Assembly: GCA_001599755.1 (NCBI GenBank)
Contig: BCHX01000005.1
Coordinates: forward strand, 3,840,409 to 3,904,408
Length of the DNA stretch: 64,000 nt
Source: Gliomastix tumulicola
Taxonomy: Eukaryota > Ascomycota > Sordariomycetes > Hypocreales > Bionectriaceae
Direction: 5' to 3'
The notes under the pieces are model-generated. The model was not told the origin of the DNA and ran no database searches. It saw only the letters and a program-made list of their open reading frames with translations. A program made the position numbers and the translations under genes. Positions 55,505-64,000 of this stretch are shown one piece after another; the first letter of the stretch is position 1; the number at the start of each line of letters is the position of its first letter.

Positions 55505-56463
55505 GGTGGGAAGGCCGTCGGTTGGGATACGGGCTGTTGATGAGATGGAGAGATGGAGAGGAAGAAAGGTCCTGCTTGGTCATGGATGTATGTTTTGAAT
55601 ATTGAGAGCAGCATTGCCCAGCCCCCGTCTCTTGGAATTCCCAACCGAAAACGGCACCAACCTTGCGTTGTGAAGCCCCCTCACCTCCAACTCAACCAGA
55701 GGCACGGGTCCTCTACGGATTGGGCGTGTGGCGCTGTGAGGGCCACTTGAATGCTATAGAACCCATTCCTCGTGCCATGGCCACACATTCCAGCCCTGCC
55801 AAAAGGGCTCGCATTTGACTTTGTGGAGGTGGCGTTGTCTTGAAAGTACGACACAGGTGGTTGGGGGCTATAAAGGTTCAGGCTCAGGATCAAAATGAAG
55901 CAGTCCTGTTTCTTCCGGAAAGGGGACATTGGGTATTTCACCAGATCGAAATTAAAGAGCGCTAGCCATCGCCATATTATCACCGCCTTTTCCCTTATTA
56001 AGTGACCATAGTGATACCAAAGACATCCTTGTGGACTAGAGTTGTATGTCATGACATGGCGCTGATGAATCATCGGTCACCGACTGGAGAGATTCTTTGA
56101 GGTCAGCAGGCTAATACCCTTTTAGCACACAAATTCTCCTATGTCTTAGCGACGCGGCAAGTAAGAGCAATGTTATGAGTGGGAGTTTGGCAAGCCACGT
56201 CAGACCTGTTGGTGGGTGTAGGGTATGCAATACCGAACCAGGGCTGTCACTGAGCACATGCATGTGCATACTGTACCGGAACAGTAGGCAGGGTGAAGGG
56301 TCAAAGATGTCCCCGGGTCTTATTCTCATACAGTAGTTGGAGGATTTGGGTAACATGTAGCTTCTGCAGATATGTTGGTGTCTAGTATTCTACATTCCCC
56401 TCGGGGTTTGAGCCGACGACCCGAGACTTCTAAGTCTACCTAAGAATTGAAATATGAGACTAC
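55505..56463. other. Intergenic, no supported gene
   Basis: About 960 bp between two minus-strand genes. It should hold the promoter of the zinc finger gene and the 3' end of the transporter gene. Short ORFs only. Confidence 0.55.
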
Positions 56464-58344
56464 CTAGGCAAGCTCCTTCTCCACAATGCTGCTGCCCTGC
56501 TTGTCCTCGACGCCGTCGACCTGCTTATGTGCAATGGCATTGTCTGCCTCGATGTAAATGTCAGGCCTGTGCAGCTGAGTGGCGATCTTGTTGCGGAAGA
56601 CGAAGATGCCGGGGTGGTCGGCAAAGAATCGGTCGATATCCTCGAGTGATCGGTGGGCGGTCTCGGGGTAGAAGAAGAAGGTGATGGGGACGAAGGAGGC
56701 GCAGATGACGGCCCAGATGAGCCAGAAGCGCCACCCCAGGTTTGCGATGCCGGGAGGAGTGATCTGTGCCACCATGTAGTTCATGATCCTGTTCTTTCTG
56801 TTAGCTGCTGCGCGCGCGAAGGTCTAGACCGCGGTACTTGATAGACGCCACATACCAGTTTGATGCCATGGCCAAGCTGGTTCCCTTGGCACGGAACGTC
56901 AACGCGTTGACCTCGGTGGGATAGAGCCAAGGCACAGACAAGACACCCATGCCGAACGAGGCAAAAAAGGCAAAGAAGCCAAAGATGGCGGCACAGCCCC
57001 ATTGGAACCTGTTGCCCTGCTCCATCTCGATCTGGGAGGCTGCGATGGAAATGAGCGTCCAGCAGCCGGCGCAAGCCGCCGCAGAGACCATCATGACGCG
57101 ACGGCGACCGTAACGCTCGATGACGAAGTAGGCCAGGAAGGAGAAGATCAGATAGTCGATGGAGCCGGCGGCCGCCAAGATACGGGACATGAACTCGCTG
57201 AAGCCCAGCGCGTTGATGAACACGTAGGTCATGTAGTAGCTCGTGACGTTGATGCCGGAGATCTATGCCCGGGTTAGAAACGAGGACATTGGTGCGGCTT
57301 TGGTGGGAATGGGGGGAATATTTCGAGCCATACCTGGTTCATGCACTGCATCCATGCTCCGAGAATCATGCGTCGTACCACGCCTGAGGGACCCTTGCCA
57401 GTAAGCAACTGCCACCAAGTATAGGTATCGCCGCGCTCCTTGTCCATGACGTCCTTGATAATGGCGTACTGCGTGCGGACGGAGGGGCTGTCGACCGTTG
57501 CGCCGTGGCCTTCGAGGGCAGCGAGGATCTCAAGCGCTTCCTCGTGTCGTTCTTTTCGGATAAGCAGACGCGGCGAGTCGGGTAGGAAGGGGCACATCAG
57601 GCAGACGAGGATGGAGAAGACTTGTATACTTGTCAGTGATGTCCAGAATGGGTCACGGGGAGAGTAAGCGATGTACTCACAGATTTGGAAGGCCAGGGGG
57701 AATCTCCAGCTGACACTTCCAGGGGCGAAGGAGAAGCCGAGGGTCAGCCAGTTGGAGATGGAGAAACCGAGGATGCAGCTGGCCATCTGGATGATGATGA
57801 GCTTTCCACGGCTGCTGACCTTGGCCGTCTCGGACTGCCAGACACCCGCGGTCGACGTGTTGATGCCAGTGCCGATGCCTATTGCCCGTTAGTTGGACAG
57901 GATTTATCCCCGATTTCGGCGGGGGTCGGACTGACCTGCAACGACTCTGCCGACGTACATCTGCGCAGGACCGTAGACGGTTGTCTGGATGATGGCACCA
58001 ATGGCAATGATGACGCTTCCGAGAATCAAAGACTTGGGTCGTCCGAGTTTGTCGCCAGTATAGAGAGTCGAGAGAGCGCCGCCGAAGCAGCCAAGATTAT
58101 AGACGGAGGTCATGGTGCCTTGGTCCGCAACCGAGGGGTACCCGACGGTCCTGATGAAGTCGTCGGACACGAGAATGTTTCCAAAGATGCCCTGAGGATG
58201 ATCAGTACAAACAAAACGTCTGTTGTCTTAGACCGGCTCTGGACTCACCTGATCGTAACCGTAGAAGATCAGGACGGTGGAAGCAGCAATGCTGATCCAT
58301 ACCGTGAGACTCTCGCCAGAGCCTCCAAGGTACTTTCGTGCCAT
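56464..58344 (-). CDS. MFS sugar porter (hexose/lactose-permease-like)
   Basis: Six exons from the complement: 58344-58249, 58191-57936, 57878-57681, 57620-57334, 57262-56856 and 56788-56464 (introns 57-71 nt, phases close), giving 522 aa. It is a twelve-helix plasma-membrane sugar transporter. Signatures: FYGYDQGIFG at helix 1; GRPKS after helix 2; the PDSPRLLIRKER loop between helices 6 and 7; ERYGRRRVM; and PETAHRSLEDIDRFF after helix 12, all diagnostic of sugar porters. The C-terminal tail is charged. The substrate (hexose, disaccharide or polyol) is not readable. It shares an 861-bp divergent promoter with the Baeyer-Villiger monooxygenase gene. Confidence 0.93.
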
Positions 58345-59205
58345 CGCGAGTGTGATTCAGGGCTTCAATGATGCAGTACAGAGATCTTTGCGATGGAGAG
58401 ATGGGAAGGTGACAGATCTGAGAACGGGGTTGCCACGCAGCGAAGACCTTTAGTTATGTATCTACATTTTTTTTTCCTTCCAGCTTCTTTACCTCCGCCT
58501 ATTCCCCGCATTATGCGCCCCAGAATCCATCATCATTGACTCGTGCTGGAGTTGGAGCCCCCCCCGACCCCGGGAAAGCTGGGGTCCAGGGTTTGGCATC
58601 AAGATTAAGCTATCGAGCGGCTCCGACTTTTGCTTCCTCTCGTGCGGTGGACGAATAGAATCGTTGGAAATGGAGATCAAGCCGCAGCCTGACAAGCGTG
58701 CCGAAGGTCTTGTCCTGGGGGTTTGAGGAAGGCTAACGGTATCCGGGTAATTAGGCGGTCTGGCGTCGTTGGGGCCTGGAATCGCTGGATCATATGGACG
58801 CCTATTTATCCGTTCCAGGGAAAAGATCCGCAGGGATGACGTTCCTTGGCGGCTGTGGTGAGACTCCGCTGCACAGTTCCAATCTCTCTGGTCTCTCTTT
58901 TCCGCCACTATGCTGGATTGGGATAATTATGCGTTTGATGGCGAGGTTCGCTGGCGTGTGGTCTGAGATGTGCAGGTCGGGCATTCATCATGTGAGGCAT
59001 GAATAGGTCTTCTAGAACCTGACTGGCCCTCGGCTCAGTCTGGGTGAACGGAATATCTGGACATTGTACGGGGTCGACTTTCTGATCATAAGTCAGAACG
59101 TTCTCGGGCACCCGTGGTAGACTTGCATTGACAAATCTCTGATCTCAAGCACAGGCAAGGCTCAGCTCTTTTCCCATTTGCTCTTGCCTACACTTGCTAC
59201 GCAAG
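58345..59205. promoter_or_regulatory. Divergent promoter between sugar porter and monooxygenase
   Basis: 861 bp between start codons. Two CreA-type SYGGRG matches lie 5 bp apart (58568-58573 on the minus strand and 58579-58584 on the plus strand). Closely spaced pairs are the form that functions in Aspergillus CreA targets, but single matches are common by chance. The arrangement suggests joint regulation by carbon source. Confidence 0.45.
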
Positions 59206-60978
59206 ATGGCGTCCCCCAAGTCTGTCAATGTCGACACTGATGTCGTTATCATCGGAGGAGGCATGTCAGGCATTGGCCTCGCGGTACAGCTCATGAGGAA
59301 ATACAGAGGCGTCACCTTCAAGATCTTTGAAAAGCTCAACGACATTGGCGGCACGTGGGCAATCAACACATATCCAGGATGTGGCGTCGATGTGAGTGCC
59401 ATTGGACCTACTTCGCGGTCCAGATGCTGATTCCAGTCAGGTCCCATCACACTTCTACTCATACTCCTTCGCCCTGAATCCAGAGTGGTCGCAAAAGTTC
59501 GTCATGCAGCCTGAGCTTCTGCAGTACTTCCACACAGTCGCGCAGAAGTGGAATCTGGCACCTCATACGCACCTGGAGCACACCGTCCAGAAGGCGGCGT
59601 GGGACGCTGAGACGTCGACGTGGGTTGTCGATGTGTACGATCAGAACCAGAAGAGATCTTTCCAGATACGGTCTCTGGCACTCGTTTCTGCCGTCGGTGC
59701 GCTGAGCTTGCCCAAAGAGTGCGATCTTCCAGGCCGTGAGGACTTCACTGGGAACATCTTCCACTCGGCACTCTGGGACCACTCATTTGACCATGCTGGC
59801 AAGCAAGTCCTGGTATTGGGTACGTCTCTCAAACATATTTCGACGGTTCTTTAGACTCACAATTCACTCCTTAGGTAACGGCTGCAGTGCCACGCAATTT
59901 GTGCCCGTCGTCAGCGAGACAGCCGCGAAGGTGGTGCAGGTTGTCCGCCAGCCCCATTGGCTTCTCGAGAGACCAAACCCGAAGTACTCCGCTGCCTTTA
60001 GGGCCTTCATGCGCTATGTTCCTGGAGCCATGAAGCTGCTACGAGGCAAAATCTACGCCGAGCTGGAAGCTGAATGGCTCATGTTCGACACCAAAACAGG
60101 TGGCAACGCACGGCAGAAGCTGGCGCAGGCGTCCAAGGCCTACATCAGTAAAGCCGCGCCGCCGCAATATGTCGATGCGTTGATCCCCAAGTTCGAAGTG
60201 GGATGCAAACGCCGAGTCTTCGATACGGGGTATCTTGACTGCTTGCATCGGGAAAATGTTGAGCTTGTCCACGATGATGCCGTGGAGAGGCTGACGAAAG
60301 ACTCGGCTGTCTTCAAGTCTGGCCGAGAGGTCAAGATTGATGCTGTTGTTCTGGCGACGGGCTTCGAGACTACCACTCTCTTGAGCCACCTGAACATCAT
60401 CGGACGAGATGGAGTGTCCATTCATGATCATGTACGTCCCACCTAACATCCCTCTCACACTGTTACGAAGCTGACACGCTTTACAGTGGCAAAAGCACAA
60501 CGAAGGCCTACCGCAAGCCTACTACGGCACATGCGTAGCCGGCTTCCCCAACTTCTTCATCATGATGGGACCGAACACGGTTAACGGCCATCTGTCCGTC
60601 ATCTTCTCCAGCGAATGCCAGATCAACTTCGCTCTCAACATGCTGGACCCGATCCTCAAGGCCCGCCAGACAGGCGCCATCTCCGCCGTCGAGGTGACCC
60701 AAGACGCGGAGGATGAGGAGAACAGCTGGATCCAGGACCGTGCCAAGAGCTTGGTGTGGTCGTCGGGCTGCACGAACTGGTATATCGAGCCCAAGTCGGG
60801 GAAAAATCTCATGGTGTACCCGGAGTGGCAGTGGCACTTTTGGCTGCGGAGCTTCGTGGTTGATTACTCCAAGTTTGTGTATACTGGTCGTGATGGAGAG
60901 CCGGTTCGGTTGGGTGGTCTGTGGACTCTCTGCGTTACTGGGCTGTTGGGGCTTCTCGCGGCGATCCATTTGCTTTAG
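59206..60978 (+). CDS. Flavin monooxygenase, Baeyer-Villiger type
   Basis: Four exons: 59206-59391, 59441-59819, 59875-60431 and 60487-60978 (introns 49, 55 and 55 nt), giving 537 aa. It uses NADPH, O2 and FAD to insert oxygen next to a ketone or to oxidise a soft nucleophile. FAD-binding GxGxxG is in IIGGGMSGIGLA, and the BVMO fingerprint FxGxxxHxxxW is present as FTGNIFHSALWD. The NADPH-binding Rossmann motif follows (VLGNGCSATQF; exon 3 begins within it), and ATGFET closes the second domain. The C-terminus ends in a hydrophobic helix (LWTLCVTGLLGLLAAIHLL), so the enzyme is probably membrane-attached, which is unusual for soluble bacterial BVMOs but seen in fungal ones. The substrate is unknown. 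Confidence 0.92.
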
Positions 60979-61301
60979 GTCTGCGCCTTTACTTTGTTAG
61001 ATAGACAGTCGTACATATGAATAGATGATGGTACAAATATATACACTGCTCTAATATCCATCCTGATTTCAATCCTCTGTTGAGGACTGCTTGTCGTCAT
61101 AGCCGCTCCCTCCGGCGTGTCTCCAGGATGTCCCCTCTCCGATAACTTGATCAAGTGGGCAACATCATCGGTTATCACACGTACTTCATCACATATTACT
61201 ACATCACATATTACAACAAAGAAAATATAGAAACAACATTAATTCCAGACTGAATCCCATCTGTGCGTCTTTTCGAGTCGATCATCGCTCTATCTACGGC
61301 G
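60979..61301. other. Intergenic between convergent genes
   Basis: About 320 bp separating two stop codons; it holds the 3' ends of both genes, and a repeated ACATCACATATTAC-like unit lies near 61189-61213. No gene. Confidence 0.6.
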
Positions 61302-63062
61302 TCATATGGCTTCTGCGAGCCCTTGCAAAAACTCACTGACAGCCCAAGCTCCAGGATCAGGAATCTTGCCAAGCCAGGCATCCTCGGATCCAACGTATAC
61401 GGACCTCCCAAATGCCGGCTTCAAGGCCTTCGTCTGCTCTGCCCCGTTGGTAGCTTCAGCAGCAGCCTGCTTGACATCCAGCGTGGCAGCCAGGCTCCTG
61501 ATGAACGGCACCAAGGCATCCATGAGTGTGCGGTCTCCAGGCTTCGCGGGCGTGTACCTGCTGAGCGTACGCAGCGCGAAGGTCAAGGCTGAGGACCACA
61601 TGGATGTGCTCACAGGCGTTGGGCCGTTGTCATCTAGCTGGCGGAGACCTTGAACAAGGCCACTCAGCAAGATGGTGAAGATGGCGCCCGAAGTCCCGTC
61701 CATTGCCGTCTCCACGACGGCTTTGATCTCGGATACGAATGTGACTGCATCCAGCGTCGACGAAGGATACGCCAGAGCGGCGAGGATGGCCTCGGCTCCA
61801 CGCTTCATTCCCGTACCGCAGTCACCGTCGCCGACGACAGTGTCGTAGAGGGTGACCTCTGGCTCGACTGCGATCAGACGATGGAGGCCTGACTCTATAA
61901 TGCGCCTGGTGACGCCGGAGTCAATAGTCAGCCCGCTCGACGGCTTCACTGAGGCTGCGACGTGCTCGTTGGTGCTCGCAGCCACGAGCTCCGTCGACCA
62001 CGTCGAGGACGGGAGAGGAGATGCCCAGCCCAGAGCCTCAGTCGGAAAGTCCAGCAGACCAAGCATGGACTTCCCTTCCGCGAGCCCAGTATGTTCAAGC
62101 TTGAGTAGCGTGATACTGAAGCCAGGGCCGTTGAGAGAGCTCAGGAAAGGTGCAGCAAAGATCCTGAGCGGACGGAGACCGTAACGGCTCTGAAGCTGGT
62201 CGACGACCTCCGTTGTGATGGCTCCAAGCTCGAGAGCCGATACACCGCCGAGATTGTTGATGAGTAGGACAACACCATCTCCTGACTGAATGGAGACGTA
62301 GCTTCGGTCAGGATCATTTGGATCCAGCAGCTGCTGCAGCATCGTCTCGACAAGTTCAGGAAGAGTCTTGGTAGCCCGGATGGACCCCGGCTCGTTGTGA
62401 ATTCCCATGCCGATTTCTACCTCATTCTCCGCCAGGGCTTCTTCTGACAGGACGCGTCCTGGGACATGGACATGACCAAGAGAAGCACCGATTGTGACGG
62501 TGTTGGCCGCGACTTGCTGCGCCAACTGATAAACCTCTGCCAACGAGCCGCCCATCTCTGCAAGAGCGCCACAAAGCTTCATGACAAGCACAGTCCCAGC
62601 AAGCCCTCGACGTCCAACCTTTCCGCTCTTCCCACGACCAACGCCAACGTCGTCACCAACAGCGAATAGCTCGGCCTCGATATTGCTTGCACGTGCGTCC
62701 TCCACCGCCATGCCGAAGTTGAGCACATCGCCGGTATAGTTCATGATGAGGGCAAAGACGCCTTTGTCTGCGGGCACGTGTCTGAAGCCTTGCCGGACCT
62801 GCTCAGCGGAGGGAGATGCAAATATGGTGCCGGCGACGGACGCGGTCAGGAGGCCTTTGCCAACGTAGCCTGCGAATCCTGGCTCGTGGCCGCTTCCGCC
62901 GCCCGAGATGATGGAGACCTTGCCATGGTGATGGCTGTCGTGGCGGCGATGGATGATTTTGTGGTCTCGTTGGAATGTGAGAGAAGGATTGGCCAAGGTG
63001 GTGGCTTGGAGCGAGTCCAGGACCAGCTTGGTTGGATCGTGAATGAAGTGCTTAGAACTCAT
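61302..63062 (-). CDS. Dihydroxyacetone kinase (ATP-dependent, DhaK-DhaL fusion)
   Basis: Single exon, 586 aa, start at 63062. It phosphorylates dihydroxyacetone (and glyceraldehyde) to DHAP, feeding glycolysis and detoxifying DHA, in the cytosol. The DhaK domain covers about 1-340: GGGSGHEPGFAGYVG loop, FALIMNYTGD, and the covalent substrate His in GIHNEPG (62388-62405 region). A flexible Pro/Ser linker precedes the DhaL ATP-binding domain (about 385-580) with DTVVGDGDCGTGMKRG, which coordinates Mg-ATP, and DGTSGAIF. Length matches fungal DAK1/DAK2. Neighbours are a sugar porter and a BVMO, so a carbon-use locus is possible but not proven. Confidence 0.95.
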   Translation of the reverse strand: MSSKHFIHDPTKLVLDSLQATTLANPSLTFQRDHKIIHRRHDSHHHGKVSIISGGGSGHEPGFAGYVGKGLLTASVAGTIFASPSAEQVRQGFRHVPADKGVFALIMNYTGDVLNFGMAVEDARASNIEAELFAVGDDVGVGRGKSGKVGRRGLAGTVLVMKLCGALAEMGGSLAEVYQLAQQVAANTVTIGASLGHVHVPGRVLSEEALAENEVEIGMGIHNEPGSIRATKTLPELVETMLQQLLDPNDPDRSYVSIQSGDGVVLLINNLGGVSALELGAITTEVVDQLQSRYGLRPLRIFAAPFLSSLNGPGFSITLLKLEHTGLAEGKSMLGLLDFPTEALGWASPLPSSTWSTELVAASTNEHVAASVKPSSGLTIDSGVTRRIIESGLHRLIAVEPEVTLYDTVVGDGDCGTGMKRGAEAILAALAYPSSTLDAVTFVSEIKAVVETAMDGTSGAIFTILLSGLVQGLRQLDDNGPTPVSTSMWSSALTFALRTLSRYTPAKPGDRTLMDALVPFIRSLAATLDVKQAAAEATNGAEQTKALKPAFGRSVYVGSEDAWLGKIPDPGAWAVSEFLQGLAEAI

Positions 63063-63914
63063 TGCGAAGAAATGGCGAAACGCAGGGAGATTGCATTCTT
63101 GAGAGGTATCAACATACGGACCCCGATATGGCTACTTTAACGCGTGATATGAGATGGCCTTCTCTCATAATGAATGTCCAGCATGCATGTTCTTCCTCGA
63201 AGGGGCGCTACACCTCAGTCCTTCATCAAGCTTAGCCATATCCAGTTTGATACGCGTGCAGCAAGCTGCTTTGCTACCTGAACTTTGGGTCCGTCTTACA
63301 ACCAAATTCGAGACATGTCCTGCCTTTCCCTTGATCCGTGCGTGCATGTGCGCAGACAGACCATGGGACTCTTGCTGACGACCACTCGCGACGTTGGCAT
63401 CAAGTCCGATCTCGCGCACCGAGGCTCGGGAATCATTCTCCCGCAGGGGGGCGCGCTTTCTATCCCAAAACGGATAAATAGCGCGGGCGACTCGTACTTC
63501 TCCAGGGCCTCTCCACTGACTCCCTGGCGTCCCCCATGTGACGCTGAGCCCACGTCTTGGCTCCATCCTCTGGAGCTGAAGGACAAGCATGTCCCAGGCT
63601 AGGCTATGCATCTAATTTAGGATAAACTTGCGTCCTTGCATTCCCCCAGTTTGCGGGGGATGAATAATCGCGACTCAGGTCTCGGGGGTGCATTCGTGGA
63701 GGAGAGCGGGATGGCGGAGCCGACTGGTTTGGCTGACTCGTGATCAAGCGTTGCTCCGAGTTCGCGAGAGGAGGGGGAGCATGTCCTGCTCCATGGCGCG
63801 CGTCGTGTGGGAAGAAGCTTATAGCGTCAAGTCCCCGGTCTCTTAGCACAACGGGTGTCGAAGCTATCTATCTATCGCCTGAATATTCTTATCTTGATCT
63901 TCCTTGAGTAAGCG
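63063..63914. other. Divergent intergenic region
   Basis: About 850 bp between the dihydroxyacetone kinase start and the dehydrogenase start at the window end. No supported ORF; it is likely a shared promoter. Confidence 0.5.
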
Positions 63915-64000
63915 ATGGCGTTCTCCGTGGCAGGCAAGACAGCGGTAGTCACCGGAGCTGGCTCAGGCATCTGCTTTTCGTTCGCGAAGCTGCTCCTCCA
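63915..64000 (+). CDS. Short-chain dehydrogenase/reductase, 3' part outside window
   Basis: The ATG at 63915 opens a frame that runs to the last base. The visible 28 residues (MAFSVAGKTAVVTGAGSGI and following) contain the TGxxxGxG cofactor-binding motif as TGAGSGIC, with the beta1-loop-alphaA pattern of classical SDRs that use NAD(P)(H). The continuation SFAKLLL resembles fungal 15-hydroxyprostaglandin-dehydrogenase-like SDRs. The rest of the gene and any intron are beyond the edge. Confidence 0.85.
   Translation, partial: MAFSVAGKTAVVTGAGSGICFSFAKLLL

Noticed and set aside
56395..56445. tRNA-like sequence (Gly/Thr-loop-like GTTTGAGCC and a short hairpin)
   Set aside because: The T-arm and anticodon arm do not pair in a cloverleaf of proper lengths and no acceptor stem could be found.
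1..64000. CRISPR arrays, prokaryotic operons, phage or plasmid features
   Set aside because: Gene structure with spliceosomal introns shows a eukaryotic nuclear sequence; no regularly spaced direct repeats were seen.

Overview
The window comes from the nuclear genome of a filamentous ascomycete (Pezizomycotina, most likely a Sordariomycete). The evidence is the intron style (52-114 nt, GT...AG, often with a CTAAC-like branch site) and the gene families: NACHT-ankyrin NLR receptors, a GH43 hemicellulase, Zn2Cys6 and Fungal_trans_2 regulators, an ENA-type sodium ATPase, an allantoate-permease-family transporter, a Baeyer-Villiger monooxygenase and a dihydroxyacetone kinase. Exon coordinates were built by hand from splice sites and reading phase. 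No search was run, so family names rest on recognised motifs.

Layout: (1) 1-4464, the 3' part of a PNP-NACHT-ankyrin receptor, cut by the window edge. (2) 4851-6614, a secreted GH43 glycosidase. (3) 7.9-15.2 kb, a possible catabolic or biosynthetic group: two 2-oxoglutarate/Fe(II) oxygenases, an ACS-family MFS permease and a Fungal_trans_2 regulator. (4) 16.8-18.5 kb, a ZIP metal transporter. (5) 20.7-23.7 kb, a frame-broken 2EXR-like gene and a CorA-like membrane protein. (6) 26.3-32.4 kb, three unrecognised membrane-anchored protein genes, one carrying what looks like a degenerate J-domain. (7) 32.8-34.0 kb, a low-complexity nuclear-type protein ending beside a 57-nt poly-G run. (8) 35.2-38.6 kb, the ENA P-type ATPase. 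(9) 40.0-43.5 kb, a Zn2Cys6 regulator converging on a RING-H2 membrane protein. (10) 45.0-51.6 kb, a single-exon NACHT-ankyrin protein of about 2170 residues. (11) 54.2-55.5 kb, a multi-C2H2 protein, with a small fold-back element just before it. (12) 56.5-63.1 kb, a sugar transporter divergent from a Baeyer-Villiger monooxygenase, then a dihydroxyacetone kinase. (13) 63915 to the end, the first codons of a short-chain dehydrogenase.

The two NLR-type genes suggest an accessory, fast-evolving neighbourhood concerned with non-self recognition. The best candidate for something undescribed is the three-gene membrane-protein group at 26.3-32.4 kb. The oxygenase/transporter/regulator group at 7.9-15.2 kb is the best candidate for a coherent metabolic unit. 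Long stretches (18.5-20.7, 23.7-26.3, 43.5-45.0 and 51.6-54.2 kb) hold no gene I can support.
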